A stretch of DNA of 64,000 nt, from contig NZ_JRAA01000002.1 of the NCBI RefSeq assembly GCF_000787395.1, positions 744,001 through 808,000 on the forward strand, given 5' to 3'. The notes beneath the pieces were generated by a model. The model did no database searches, was not told where the DNA came from, and worked only from the letters and a program-made list of their open reading frames with translations. This stretch comes from Solemya velum gill symbiont. GTDB lineage: Bacteria > Pseudomonadota > Gammaproteobacteria > Chromatiales > Chromatiaceae. Numbering within the stretch: the stretch's first letter is position 1; each line of letters starts with the position of its first letter. Positions 1 to 9,281 of this stretch are shown here, one piece after another. A program made the translations under genes and the position numbers.

Positions 1-175
1 CAACAGCATTCACATAATCAGGCTGATCTTTCGGCCCCATGGGCTCGGAGCCATACAGTGAAGAGACCTGGCGCAGCTCGATACCCTGGGTCTCATCAAG
101 CTCCCTGATCGCATCCCTGATTTGCCTTGATGGCGCATCCAGATTGCTGCCAAGACCGATGTACGCTGTGGTCAC
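1..175 (-). CDS. folK: FolK, 6-hydroxymethyl-dihydropterin pyrophosphokinase (N-terminal part, cut by window edge)
   Basis: This is the start of the folate-pathway enzyme that transfers pyrophosphate from ATP to 6-hydroxymethyl-7,8-dihydropterin. About 58 residues are visible. After the start they read TTAYIGLGSNLDAPSRQI and later SSLYGSEPMGPKDQPDYVNAV, the typical FolK opening: the GLGSN loop followed by the (S)xxYxSxPxG.xdQPdYlNAV block. The start is a GTG at 173-175 that overlaps the pcnB stop by four bases (GTGA), so the two are translationally coupled. The pcnB-folK pair is also found in E. coli, which supports the call. The C-terminal two thirds lie outside the window. Confidence 0.93.
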   Translation of the reverse strand, partial: MTTAYIGLGSNLDAPSRQIRDAIRELDETQGIELRQVSSLYGSEPMGPKDQPDYVNAV

Positions 176-1470
176 TGTGCTTCGCCCTGATTCTGTTTCG
201 GCCGGGTACGTCTTCTCCTTCCCCTGTTTCCACCCGACGGCCCGGTCATTTTTTCTTTCGCATCCTGGTCGACAGACTGAATCTCGGTCCACCAGTCGGC
301 AAGTTCCTGTTCTACCTCACCGGAGGTCACGCGCAGCAACATAAAATCATACGCCGCTCTGAACTTGGGATGCGTCAGCAGACGCAGAGGACGCTTGCCC
401 TCACGATGCAAGAAGCGCGGCTGCAGATTCCAGATATCCTTCATCATCAAGGTAAAACGCTTTGGAATGGCGACATGCTGAACCTGCTCGGAAACGATCT
501 GTGAACCGGCCCTCTGGATTGCCTGCAGTGGCGGCTCCCCTGCTTCCAGCTTGTCTTCATAGAGGCGCCGTACAGGCTCCCACAGGAACACGGCAAACAG
601 GAATGCCGGGGTCACAGGCTTGCCCGTCGCGATGCGCTGGTCGGTGTTGTAGAGCGCATCACAAATCATGTGAAGGAAAGGCTCACCATCCATACTGTTG
701 ATCGCCTCTTCCGTCATCGGGAAAAGATAATCAATCAGGTAGTAATGGCGCAGCAAATGGAATGTCTCCTCGCAGCTGCCACCCATAAAAAGCTTGAGAG
801 ATTCATCAAAGAGACGTGCTGACGGTACAGACTGTAACAGCTCACCGAGTTCCCAGATTGGCTCCTCGGTCTCCTGCGTCAGGGTAAAGCCGAGCTTTCC
901 GCCAAAACGCACTGCTCGCAGCATACGAACCGGGTCTTCACGATAACGTGTCTCGGGATCACCCAGCATGCGCAAGACTCCCTTTTTGAGATCCGCGACA
1001 CCATCAGCATAATCAACAATCGAAAAATCGGCGATGTTGTAATAGAGCGCATTAACCGTCAGGTCACGCCTCAGTGCATCATCTTCGAGGCTCCCGTAGA
1101 CATTGTCACGCAGCAGCATGCCGTCATCCGACTGCTTGCTGTGTCCATCAAGCTGTTCGCCTTCGTGAGCGGCACGGAATGTCGCTACCTCGATAATCTC
1201 ACGCCCGAAGTGGACATGTGCAAGACGGAAACGGCGCCCGACAAGGCGGCAGTTACGAAACAGTGAATTGACCTCTTCCGGTGTCGCGTCGGTCGCAACG
1301 TCGAAGTCTTTTGGTTCGCGACCCAGTAACAGGTCACGAACCCCACCGCCAACAAGAAAGGCCTTGTAGCCTGCCTTGTGCAGGCGGTACAGAACCTTGA
1401 CGGCATTTTCTGAAATCTGTGACCGCGATATCGGATGATCCGAACGCGGAATAATGAGTGGCTCGCTGAT
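172..1470 (-). CDS. pcnB: PcnB, poly(A) polymerase I, with a non-canonical start codon
   Basis: PcnB adds 3' poly(A) tails to RNA and so promotes RNA decay. The reading frame carries the nucleotidyltransferase core: VGGGVRDLLLGREPKDFDV with the catalytic Asp pair in DFD, then LFRNCRLVGRRFRLAHVHFG, EIIEVATFR and RRDLTVNALYYN. A basic arginine-rich tail ends the protein, as in other PcnB. The frame is open from the stop at 1528-1530, yet no ATG, GTG or TTG occurs between that stop and the conserved core. The best start is ATC at 1468-1470, seven bases after an AGGA Shine-Dalgarno; ATT codons at 1453-1455 and 1450-1452 are alternatives. E. coli pcnB is reported to start at AUU, so a weak start looks like a family trait. 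The resulting protein is about 432 residues. It follows ribE by 20 bases and overlaps folK. Identity is certain; the exact start is not. Confidence 0.93.
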   Translation of the reverse strand: MSEPLIIPRSDHPISRSQISENAVKVLYRLHKAGYKAFLVGGGVRDLLLGREPKDFDVATDATPEEVNSLFRNCRLVGRRFRLAHVHFGREIIEVATFRAAHEGEQLDGHSKQSDDGMLLRDNVYGSLEDDALRRDLTVNALYYNIADFSIVDYADGVADLKKGVLRMLGDPETRYREDPVRMLRAVRFGGKLGFTLTQETEEPIWELGELLQSVPSARLFDESLKLFMGGSCEETFHLLRHYYLIDYLFPMTEEAINSMDGEPFLHMICDALYNTDQRIATGKPVTPAFLFAVFLWEPVRRLYEDKLEAGEPPLQAIQRAGSQIVSEQVQHVAIPKRFTLMMKDIWNLQPRFLHREGKRPLRLLTHPKFRAAYDFMLLRVTSGEVEQELADWWTEIQSVDQDAKEKMTGPSGGNRGRRRRTRPKQNQGEAQ

Positions 1471-1490
1471 ACTCTTATCCTGTCTGTGCG

Positions 1491-2153
1491 TTACGCAATG
1501 AAGCCTGTCTTTCTTAACAGCTCCTCGTTAATGTCACTCTTAACACCCGGCTTTGCTGCATCATCACCAAGCACCAGTCGCTCAAGATAACGTGCAATGA
1601 TGTCCACCTCAAGATTCACCTTCGTACCAGCCTGGTAACCGCCGATATTTGTCTCCTGGATGGTGTGCGGAACAATATTCAGATCAAACTCCGCGCCATT
1701 CACCTGGTTAACTGTCAGGCTGGTTCCATCAATTGTAATCGAGCCTTTGTGCGCGATGTATCTTGCCAGCTCATCGGGCGCCCGTATCACGAAGTGTACA
1801 GAACGCGCATCATCAGAGCGACTTACTACCTCGCCCAGGCCATCGACATGACCGCTGACAAGATGACCGCCGAGACGGGTCGCAAGTGTCAGGGCTTTCT
1901 CAAGGTTCACACTGCTTCCCGGCTTGAGACTGGCAAGCGAGGTAAGTGTCATGGTCTCGCGCGAGACATCGGCAACAAAACCGTCACCCGGCAATTCAAC
2001 CGCTGTAAGGCAGACACCATTGACTGCGATACTGTCACCCAGCGCAACGTCATCGAGTGAGAGTTTGCCTGTTGAAATTCGCAGACGCATGTCACCACCA
2101 TGATCCTCCATGGTGGCTATGCTGCCGACTGCCTGGATAATACCTGTAAACAC
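1491..2153 (-). CDS. ribE: RibE, riboflavin synthase alpha chain
   Basis: Riboflavin synthase dismutates two 6,7-dimethyl-8-ribityllumazine molecules to riboflavin and the pyrimidine that is recycled. The 220 residues form the usual two tandem lumazine-binding barrels. The protein opens with MFTGIIQAVGSI, shows SIAVNGVCLTAV in the first repeat and GSITIDGTSLTVN in the second, and has the link LGGHLVSGHVDGLG between them. The start is GTG at 2151-2153, sharing one base with the ribD stop (TAGTG). Length and motifs are standard. In most relatives ribBA and ribH follow; here pcnB follows instead, so the later steps of the pathway must be encoded elsewhere. Confidence 0.97.
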   Translation of the reverse strand: MFTGIIQAVGSIATMEDHGGDMRLRISTGKLSLDDVALGDSIAVNGVCLTAVELPGDGFVADVSRETMTLTSLASLKPGSSVNLEKALTLATRLGGHLVSGHVDGLGEVVSRSDDARSVHFVIRAPDELARYIAHKGSITIDGTSLTVNQVNGAEFDLNIVPHTIQETNIGGYQAGTKVNLEVDIIARYLERLVLGDDAAKPGVKSDINEELLRKTGFIA

Positions 2154-3280
2154 TAGTCTGCCTCTTTTATTCTGTAGGTCATGCGCATGTCATTGCCGAG
2201 CTGACGCAAATCGGTCAACTGCAACTCGATGCGCTGTTCCATTGTATCGAGTCCCGGCAAATGTACCAGTCCGCGAGCATCATCCCCCATCAGGTGGGGT
2301 GCCATATAGAGCACCAGTTCATCGATGATACCAGCACGCAGTGCTGATCCGGCTATGGTTGCTCCCGCCTCGATCAACACATCATTGATCTGCCGCTCGG
2401 TCAGTTCACGCAGCAGATGCTGCCAGTCAAGATGGCCTGATTCACGATCAATAACCAACAGCTCAGTTCCGGTATCTGCAAGTGCCCTGCTGCGTTCACT
2501 ATCTGTGGATGCCGTAACAATCAGCGTATCGCCCTCGAGCTGTAACACCCTGGCGTCCGGCGGTGTGCGCAAATCGGCATCCATGATCACGCGTAGTGGC
2601 AGGGTTAATGGCGCATCGAGAGTGACACCCGACAACTCTTCATCATTGAGACGTACATTCAGTGAAGGATCATCCGCAAGCAGTGTACCGATACCAGTTA
2701 CTACTGCAGAGCTTCTTGCACGCAGGCGATGTACATCCTTTCTTGATGCATCTGATGTAATCCACTTGCTTTCACCATTCGCCATCGCAGTACGGCCATC
2801 TACACTCATGGCCAGTTTGCAGCGTACCCATGGACGCCCACGCTCCATGCGGCTGACAAAACCGGGATTCAGTTCTCTTGCCTGCTGTTCCAGCACACCA
2901 CACTCGACCTCGATACCGGCATCCTGCAGTTGGCTGACACCTTTACCTGCAACGAGTGGATTGGGATCCTGCATGGCGATGACAACGCGAGCAACACCCG
3001 CCTTGATAACTACATCGCTGCATGGAGGTGTTTTGCCATGATGGCAGCAAGGCTCAAGGGTGACATAGAGGGTTGCGCCCCTGGCTTCTTCACCAGCCGC
3101 TGCCAGTGCAATTTTTTCAGCATGCGGGTCGCCGGCTTTCTGGTGCCATCCTTCGGCAACCAGGGCATCATCTTTGACAATGACGCAGCCGACAAGGGGA
3201 TTGGGATCAGTTGTATAGAGTCCGAGCCGCGCCAGCTTGAGGGCTCGGCTCATCCAGGCGTGGTCGCCCGTGGCTGTCAC
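2153..3280 (-). CDS. ribD: RibD, bifunctional diaminohydroxyphosphoribosylaminopyrimidine deaminase / 5-amino-6-ribosylaminouracil reductase
   Basis: RibD carries out two consecutive steps of riboflavin synthesis. The N-terminal half is a cytidine-deaminase-type zinc domain with DPHAEKIAL and [13 protein letters not shown], which hold the zinc His and Cys ligands and the catalytic Glu. The C-terminal half is a dihydrofolate-reductase-like NADPH domain ([16 protein letters not shown], then DDPSLNVR and [12 protein letters not shown]). The length of 375 residues is normal. The start is GTG at 3278-3280, overlapping the nrdR stop by four bases (GTGA). No FMN riboswitch was seen upstream, which is expected because the operon starts at glyA or further up. 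Confidence 0.97.
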   Translation of the reverse strand: MTATGDHAWMSRALKLARLGLYTTDPNPLVGCVIVKDDALVAEGWHQKAGDPHAEKIALAAAGEEARGATLYVTLEPCCHHGKTPPCSDVVIKAGVARVVIAMQDPNPLVAGKGVSQLQDAGIEVECGVLEQQARELNPGFVSRMERGRPWVRCKLAMSVDGRTAMANGESKWITSDASRKDVHRLRARSSAVVTGIGTLLADDPSLNVRLNDEELSGVTLDAPLTLPLRVIMDADLRTPPDARVLQLEGDTLIVTASTDSERSRALADTGTELLVIDRESGHLDWQHLLRELTERQINDVLIEAGATIAGSALRAGIIDELVLYMAPHLMGDDARGLVHLPGLDTMEQRIELQLTDLRQLGNDMRMTYRIKEAD

Positions 3281-3783
3281 TTCTCATCCTCGTCGAGCAG
3301 CTTCATCTGCTGGCGACGCTCTTCCGGTGTTGGTTCACGCTCGAGCAGTTCGATCTCCTCTGTAAAGGCACGTACGTCTTCGAAAGAACGATAGACCGAG
3401 GCGAATCGGACATAGGCCACCTGGTCGAGTTTGCGCAACTCATGCATGACAAGTTCACCGATCGAGCGCGATGACACTTCTGCCTCGCCACTGGAGGCAA
3501 GCTTGCGGGTAATACGATTGATTGCGGCCTCGACCTGTTCGGTACTGACCGGACGTTTCTCGAGCGCGCGAGACATGCCTGCGCGCAGCTTGCGGCCATC
3601 AAACTGAACCCGCGTGTCATCTGTTTTAACGACCCTGGGCAGATTCAGCTCAACACTTTCGTAAGTGGTGAAGCGTTCGCTGCAGACTGTGCATTTGCGG
3701 CGCCTGCGCACCTGCTCACCCTCCCCCGACAAGCGGGAATCGATGACCTTGGTGTCTTCAGCACCGCAAAACGGACAACGCAT
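3277..3783 (-). CDS. nrdR: NrdR, ribonucleotide reductase transcriptional repressor
   Basis: NrdR is a zinc-ribbon, ATP-cone repressor that binds NrdR boxes and shuts off ribonucleotide reductase genes when dATP is high. The N-terminus [17 protein letters not shown] and then [13 protein letters not shown] supply the two CxxC pairs. The ATP-cone follows from about residue 48 ([17 protein letters not shown]). The length of 168 residues is slightly above the usual 150-160 because of an acidic tail. It lies between glyA and ribD, its common place in Gammaproteobacteria. The ATG starts three bases after the glyA stop. Confidence 0.97.
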   Translation of the reverse strand: MRCPFCGAEDTKVIDSRLSGEGEQVRRRRKCTVCSERFTTYESVELNLPRVVKTDDTRVQFDGRKLRAGMSRALEKRPVSTEQVEAAINRITRKLASSGEAEVSSRSIGELVMHELRKLDQVAYVRFASVYRSFEDVRAFTEEIELLEREPTPEERRQQMKLLDEDEK

Positions 3784-3786
3784 CTA

Positions 3787-5043
3787 TCAGTTTCTGTAAA
3801 CGGGATGACGAGCACAGATCTCAAGCACTTTAGCCTTGACCCCTGCGATTGCCTGCTCGTCTCCGCGAGAGTCAATAACATCACACATCCAGCCAGCCAG
3901 CTCCACAGCTTCCTCTTCGCTGAAACCGCGTGTCGTCAACGCTGGAGTACCGACACGAATACCGCTGGTCACGAAAGGTGACTGGGGATCGTTTGGTACC
4001 GCATTCATGTTAACCGTGATATTTGCTGCACCCAGCCATGCGTCGACTGCTTTACCAGTGAGTCCTGCCTCGATGAAGCTGACCAGGAAGAGATGGTCAT
4101 CTGTTCCCTTAGAGACAACATCATAGCCGCGCTGCATGAAGACATTGGCCATTGCCTGGGCATTCTTCACAACCTGGTGCTGGTATGTCTTGAATTCGGG
4201 TGACATCGCTTCCTTGAATGCGACGGCCTTGGCGGCAATCACGTGCATCAGTGGACCACCCTGGGTACCGGGGAAAACCAGCGAATTGAGTTTCTTCTGA
4301 ATCGCTTCATTCTCTTTCGCGAGAATCAATCCACCGCGTGGACCACGCAGTGTCTTGTGCGTAGTAGTCGTGGTGACATCAGCAATATTGACCGGGCTTG
4401 GATATTCACCAGCCGCGATCAGGCCGGCCACGTGTGCCATATCGACAAACAGGTAGGCACCGATTTCATCGGCAATATCACGAAAACGCTGCCAGTCGAC
4501 GACACGTGAGTAGGCTGAGAAGCCTGCAACGATCATTTTCGGCTTGTGCTCGCGTGCAAGACGCTCGACTTCTTCGTAGTCGATCTCACCAGTGTCCGGA
4601 TTGAGGCCGTACTGTACCGCGTTGTAAATCTTGCCTGAGAAGTTCGGCTTGGCGCCGTGAGTCAGGTGACCGCCGTGGGCGAGCGCCATGCCGAGTATGG
4701 TATCACCCGGCTCACACAGCGCCATGTAGACTGCTGCATTCGCCTGTGAACCCGAGTGGGGCTGGACATTCGCATAATCGGCACCGAACAGCGCCTTGGC
4801 ACGGTCGATGGCGAGTTGTTCTGCCTTGTCGACATATTCGCAGCCACCGTAATAACGTTTACCCGGATAGCCCTCAGCATACTTGTTGGTCAATACAGAA
4901 CCCTGTGCCTGCATGACGCGTGGACTTGTGTAGTTTTCAGATGCAATCAGTTCGATGTGCTCTTCTTGGCGGCGCTCCTCTTCCTGGATCGCGGACCATA
5001 ATTCGTCATCGAAACCTTCGATCTTCATGGATTTATCAAACAT
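3787..5043 (-). CDS. glyA: GlyA, serine hydroxymethyltransferase
   Basis: This PLP enzyme interconverts serine and glycine and loads tetrahydrofolate with a one-carbon unit. The 418 residues are of family length. The PLP-binding stretch [14 protein letters not shown] contains the Schiff-base Lys. The N-terminal [20 protein letters not shown] and [16 protein letters not shown] blocks are invariant in GlyA. It is the first gene of the glyA-nrdR-ribD-ribE-pcnB-folK string, and pairing with folK fits a folate theme. No glycine or tetrahydrofolate riboswitch is recognisable in the roughly 150 bases upstream. Confidence 0.98.
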   Translation of the reverse strand: MFDKSMKIEGFDDELWSAIQEEERRQEEHIELIASENYTSPRVMQAQGSVLTNKYAEGYPGKRYYGGCEYVDKAEQLAIDRAKALFGADYANVQPHSGSQANAAVYMALCEPGDTILGMALAHGGHLTHGAKPNFSGKIYNAVQYGLNPDTGEIDYEEVERLAREHKPKMIVAGFSAYSRVVDWQRFRDIADEIGAYLFVDMAHVAGLIAAGEYPSPVNIADVTTTTTHKTLRGPRGGLILAKENEAIQKKLNSLVFPGTQGGPLMHVIAAKAVAFKEAMSPEFKTYQHQVVKNAQAMANVFMQRGYDVVSKGTDDHLFLVSFIEAGLTGKAVDAWLGAANITVNMNAVPNDPQSPFVTSGIRVGTPALTTRGFSEEEAVELAGWMCDVIDSRGDEQAIAGVKAKVLEICARHPVYRN

Positions 5044-5136
5044 CGGGGACTCCGGGGATCATCAAAGCGGAGATTTTATCAAAAGTGCCGGATAAATAGG
5101 CGTTTTTTCACAAACGGCGTGGTTATTTGTCTAACT

Positions 5137-5171
5137 GCCCGGGAATGCAGTATTTAACTCCAATCCCGGGC
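5137..5171. other. GC-rich hairpin between glgP and glyA
   Basis: A perfect 8-base inverted repeat (GCCCGGGA at 5137-5144, TCCCGGGC at 5164-5171) lies between the end of glgP and the start of glyA. No T-run follows on either strand, so it is not a canonical intrinsic terminator. It may weaken read-through or protect the 3' end of the glycogen-operon mRNA. Confidence 0.4.
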
Positions 5172-5199
5172 GCCATGGCTTTCGCTTACACCACAGGTG

Positions 5200-7716
5200 C
5201 TAGACATCCACTGGTGAATGAACCGGAATCTGCTTCAGCTTCCAGATATCCTCGTTGTACTGCAGCATGGTTCTGTCTGTGGAGAAGAAACCACTGCTCG
5301 CGGTGTTGAGAATGCTCATTTTTGTCCACTCTTCCTGGTCCCTCCACGCCTGCTCCACCGCATGTTGCGCATCGATATAGCTGCGGAAGTCAGCAAGTGT
5401 CATCCATGGGTCATGCGGACTCTTTAGAGAGTTGATAATGTCGTTGAATATACCCGGTTCCTGCAAGTTGAAATAACCACTCTCGAGCAGGTTCATAACC
5501 GCCTTGAGGTCCTCGTCTGTATCGATAAAGCTCTGCGGGTTGTAGTGGTGACGTTGCTCTTCCACCTCTTCAGCCCTGAGACCGAAAAGAAAGAAGTTCT
5601 CCTCACCAACTGCCTCGAGAATCTCGATATTGGCGCCGTCATAGGTACCAATGGTAATGGCACCATTCATCATGAACTTCATATTCCCAGTGCCCGATGC
5701 CTCCTTGCCAGCAGTTGAGACCTGCTCGGAGAGATCAGCGCCTGGAGCAATGGCCTCCATCGCAGTGACACCATAGTTCGAGTAATAGACCAGCTTGAGC
5801 CTTTCGCCAACAGCAGGATCATCATTAATCATGTGTGCGACATTGTTAATCAGCTTGATGGTCTGTTTTGCCAGCTGGTAGCCAGGGGCAGCCTTGCCGC
5901 CAATGAGTACACAGCGATTCACCCAGCCTTCGGTATCTCCCGCCTTGATGCGGTTGTAGAGATGAATGACATGCAGCACGTTCAACAGCTGACGCTTGTA
6001 TTCATGAATACGCTTGACCTGTATATCGAAGAGCGAATCAACATTGAATATCACGCCGCAATTTGTCTCAACGAGATTTGCCAGGCGCTGCTTGTTTTGA
6101 CGCTTCATATCACGCCAGGCCTGGTGGAACTCCCTGTTTTCCGGTGTGTCCGGTGCAAATGCCTTGAGCCTTTCGATCTCGGAGAGATCCGAAATCCAGT
6201 TCTCTCCTATCTTTTCGCTGACCAGTTGTTTCATTGCCGGATTCGCATATGCAATCCAGCGGCGTGGTGTCACACCATTGGTCTTGTTGTTGAATTTTTC
6301 AGGCCACAGATCGTAAAAATCGTGGAACAGGCCTTCAGCCAGCAGGCGTGAATGGAGTGCTGCCACACCATTGACAGAAAAACTGCCGACAATCGCAAGA
6401 TAAGCCATGCGCACGTGCTTGACGCCACCCTCCTCGATAATTGACATGCGGCGCTGGCGATCAGTATCCCCGGGCCACTTCATGGAAATGAGCTCAAGAA
6501 ATCTCGCGTTGATCTGGTAGATGATCTCAAGCAAGCGCGGCAAGAGTTGCTCAAACATGGGCACAGGCCATTTTTCCAGCGCTTCAGGCAGCAGGGTATG
6601 GTTGGTATAGGCCATTGTTTTCGTGGTGACATCCCACGCCTGATCCCACTCCAATCCTTTTTCATCTATCAGGATGCGCATCAGTTCTGCAACCGCGATG
6701 GTCGGATGAGTGTCATTCATCTGAAAGACATTCTGATCGGGAAACTTGCTGTAGTCCTCACCCCCGGTCTTTTCCCAGATACGTATCACATCCTGCAGTG
6801 TCGCTGAGGCGAGGAAATATTGTTGGCGCAGGCGTAGCACCTTGCCGTTCTCACTAACGTCATTAGGATAGAGCACCATGGTGATGTGCTCGGCGTTATT
6901 TTTTTCCGAGACCGCCTCGGTATAACTGCCGGCATTGAACTCGTCGAGGTTGAACTCGTCGGTTGCCGTCGCTTTCCACAGGCGCAGTGTATTCACCGTG
7001 TTGTTCTTATACCCGGAGACTGGTAAATCGTATGGAATCGCCAGTACATCCTGGGTTTCTACCCAGTGTACCTTCTTGATGTTATCGGCATCATAGTACT
7101 CTTCGGTACGCCCACCAAACTTGATCGTGGCAGTGTATTCGGGGCGCTCAATCTCCCATGGATTGCCATCTCTCAGCCAGTGATCAGGCTCTTCTATTTG
7201 CCGACCATTCTCGATCTTCTGACGAAACATGCCGTACTCGTAGCGCAGCCCATAGGCAACCACCGGAAGCTGCAGGGTGGCGCAGCTGTCAATGAAACAG
7301 GCAGCCAGGCGTCCAAGACCACCATTACCAAGGCCTGCATCCGGTTCTCTCTCCTCGATGTCCTCGAGTGAAACCGCGCGGTTCATCAACAGCTTCTCCA
7401 ATGCCGGTCCGAGGTCGGCATTGAGAATATGATTTCCGAGAGAGCGTCCAATCAGGTATTCGAGCGACATGTAGCACGCACGCTTCACACTGGAGTCCTT
7501 GTATGCCACCCAGGTGTCGTGCCAGTTCGTCGTGAGGCGATCGCGCAGAACGAGTGCCATCGCCGAGTAGATGTAATATGAGTCACAGCCGAGAAAACGC
7601 CCGTAGTGGCGATTCAGATAGTGCAGATAATCCCTCTGAAGTTTTTCCGGTTCATTGGAAAGCGGCTCTGGGCGCAAACTGCAAAGCATCTCTGCATTGG
7701 AATTTGAATATTTCAT
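5200..7716 (-). CDS. glgP: GlgP, glycogen/starch phosphorylase
   Basis: GlgP releases glucose-1-phosphate from the non-reducing ends of glycogen. The protein has 838 residues, a typical GT35 length. The PLP-lysine region EASGTGNMKFMMNGAITIGT is intact, as are GLGNGGLGRLAACFIDS and KTNGVTPRRWIAYANP. A strong ribosome site (AGAGG, five bases before ATG) marks the start. It is the last gene of the glycogen operon, 98 bases after glgA; that gap is AT-rich and could carry an internal promoter, but no clear one is seen. It supplies the breakdown arm of the pathway encoded by its neighbours. Confidence 0.98.
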   Translation of the reverse strand: MKYSNSNAEMLCSLRPEPLSNEPEKLQRDYLHYLNRHYGRFLGCDSYYIYSAMALVLRDRLTTNWHDTWVAYKDSSVKRACYMSLEYLIGRSLGNHILNADLGPALEKLLMNRAVSLEDIEEREPDAGLGNGGLGRLAACFIDSCATLQLPVVAYGLRYEYGMFRQKIENGRQIEEPDHWLRDGNPWEIERPEYTATIKFGGRTEEYYDADNIKKVHWVETQDVLAIPYDLPVSGYKNNTVNTLRLWKATATDEFNLDEFNAGSYTEAVSEKNNAEHITMVLYPNDVSENGKVLRLRQQYFLASATLQDVIRIWEKTGGEDYSKFPDQNVFQMNDTHPTIAVAELMRILIDEKGLEWDQAWDVTTKTMAYTNHTLLPEALEKWPVPMFEQLLPRLLEIIYQINARFLELISMKWPGDTDRQRRMSIIEEGGVKHVRMAYLAIVGSFSVNGVAALHSRLLAEGLFHDFYDLWPEKFNNKTNGVTPRRWIAYANPAMKQLVSEKIGENWISDLSEIERLKAFAPDTPENREFHQAWRDMKRQNKQRLANLVETNCGVIFNVDSLFDIQVKRIHEYKRQLLNVLHVIHLYNRIKAGDTEGWVNRCVLIGGKAAPGYQLAKQTIKLINNVAHMINDDPAVGERLKLVYYSNYGVTAMEAIAPGADLSEQVSTAGKEASGTGNMKFMMNGAITIGTYDGANIEILEAVGEENFFLFGLRAEEVEEQRHHYNPQSFIDTDEDLKAVMNLLESGYFNLQEPGIFNDIINSLKSPHDPWMTLADFRSYIDAQHAVEQAWRDQEEWTKMSILNTASSGFFSTDRTMLQYNEDIWKLKQIPVHSPVDV

Positions 7717-7814
7717 TGCTACCTCTTCCGCAGCACACTGGCAGCGAAACCTTAAATAAATAAAAGTACGAGTTATATTTTACACCAAGTTGGCAACTGC
7801 AAGCGTACGAGAGA

Positions 7815-9281
7815 TCAGGCGAGTAGATGCTGGTAGAGGTCGAGGTAGCGCAAGGCACTGTTCTTCCAGCCCAGGTCGCTCTGCATCCCGGTTCGAAGCA
7901 GTTTCGCCCAGGACCTCTTGTTAGCGTAAACATCAATCGCACGTAGTACCGCATCGATCAATGCGGTCACAGATGGCTCCTGCATGACAAATCCGTTTGC
8001 TGTCTGTGCATTGAGAGTTTTTGGTGTGGTATCAACAACAGTGTCGGCAAGCCCGCCAGTATGATTCACGATCGGTGGAGTGCCATAGTGCAGGCTGTAC
8101 ATCTGGTTGAGACCGCAAGGTTCAAAGCGGGACGGCATCAAAAACATGTCGGCACCAGCCTCGACCAGATGGGCTAACTCTTCCGAGTAGCCTATATAGA
8201 CAAACAGACGATCCGGATATTGCTTCTGCAATTTCAGCAAGCGTTCTTCATGAACATGGTCGCCCGCCCCGATAATCACGAAAGAGGCTTGCGTCTCCTT
8301 CATAAGCGTTGGAATCGCTTCAGCCACCAGGTCAATCCCCTTTTGTTCGACAAACCTGCATACCATGCCAATCAGCGGCTTCTCTAAAAATTCGTCGCCG
8401 GCCTCGACACTAAAACTTTTCAGCAGCGCTTGTTTGTTGATACGCTTGCCCGGATTACGACGCGCTGCGTTGTAATGCGCCTTGATATAGGGATCGATGG
8501 ACGGATTCCACAGCTGTGTATCTATACCGTTGAGAATCCCGGTGAGTTTGTGTCTGTTCGCCTGCAAAACGCCCTGCATACCGTAGCCGAATTGTGCCGT
8601 GCAGATCTCGTCTGCGTAGGTCGGGCTGACAGTTGTGATCGAATCTGCATAGACCAGCCCCGCCTTGAGCATCGAGAATCCACCGTAAAATTCAACACCT
8701 TCGCCCGACCACCAGTATCCGGGCAGATGCAGTTTCATGAACTCGTCGTGGGGAAAGTGGCCGCCGTAGGCGAGGTTATGGATGGTAAAAACAGTCCTGG
8801 GACGATCGGGCTCAGAGGCAAGAAATGCGGGTACCAACCCCGTCTGCCAGTCGTGGCAATGCACCACTTCGGCACGCCAGTCGAGACCCAGCAGGTCCAT
8901 CGACAACATTGCTGCCAGGCGTGAAAACACAGTGTAGCGTTCGGCGTTGTCGGGCCAGTCGTAGCCGTCCGGGTGCAGGTAGGGGTTGCCGGGACGGTCG
9001 TAGAGCTCCTGGCAATCGGCAATCAGCAGCTTGACGCTGAAAGCTGGGTGAGTCGCTTCGAGCACGCGCACATCATGGCTGCGGCCCGATCCCTGTATGT
9101 GCAGCCAGCCGAGGATGCGCACTTCATCCAGTTCCTGCAGCAATTCTCGATAGCCTGGCAACAGCATACGCACATCAGCGCCCTGCTCCTGCAACGCATG
9201 CGGCAAGCTGTAGGCCACATCACCAAGACCACCTGTCTTGACCAGCGGGTAAGATTCGCTGGCAACAAAAAGAATGCGCAT
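7815..9281 (-). CDS. glgA: GlgA, glycogen synthase (ADP-glucose dependent)
   Basis: GlgA elongates alpha-1,4-glucan using ADP-glucose. The GT5 N-terminus reads [22 protein letters not shown], with the ADP-glucose-binding KTGGLGD loop. The C-terminal Rossmann half contains [20 protein letters not shown], with the conserved Glu-x7-Glu-like retaining GT-B signature region, and HTGGLADTV. The length of 488 residues matches the family. The ATG directly follows the glgB stop (TGAATG), indicating coupling. Confidence 0.98.
   Translation of the reverse strand: MRILFVASESYPLVKTGGLGDVAYSLPHALQEQGADVRMLLPGYRELLQELDEVRILGWLHIQGSGRSHDVRVLEATHPAFSVKLLIADCQELYDRPGNPYLHPDGYDWPDNAERYTVFSRLAAMLSMDLLGLDWRAEVVHCHDWQTGLVPAFLASEPDRPRTVFTIHNLAYGGHFPHDEFMKLHLPGYWWSGEGVEFYGGFSMLKAGLVYADSITTVSPTYADEICTAQFGYGMQGVLQANRHKLTGILNGIDTQLWNPSIDPYIKAHYNAARRNPGKRINKQALLKSFSVEAGDEFLEKPLIGMVCRFVEQKGIDLVAEAIPTLMKETQASFVIIGAGDHVHEERLLKLQKQYPDRLFVYIGYSEELAHLVEAGADMFLMPSRFEPCGLNQMYSLHYGTPPIVNHTGGLADTVVDTTPKTLNAQTANGFVMQEPSVTALIDAVLRAIDVYANKRSWAKLLRTGMQSDLGWKNSALRYLDLYQHLLA

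Noticed and set aside
1185-1406. 73-codon frame in another phase over the pcnB N-terminus
   Set aside because: The pcnB frame through this stretch encodes the conserved GGGVRDLLLG and DFDV motifs, so the other frame is a shadow.
5044-5199. Possible riboswitch upstream of glyA
   Set aside because: Only a simple GC-rich hairpin is seen; no glycine-, SAM- or tetrahydrofolate-riboswitch core could be recognised.
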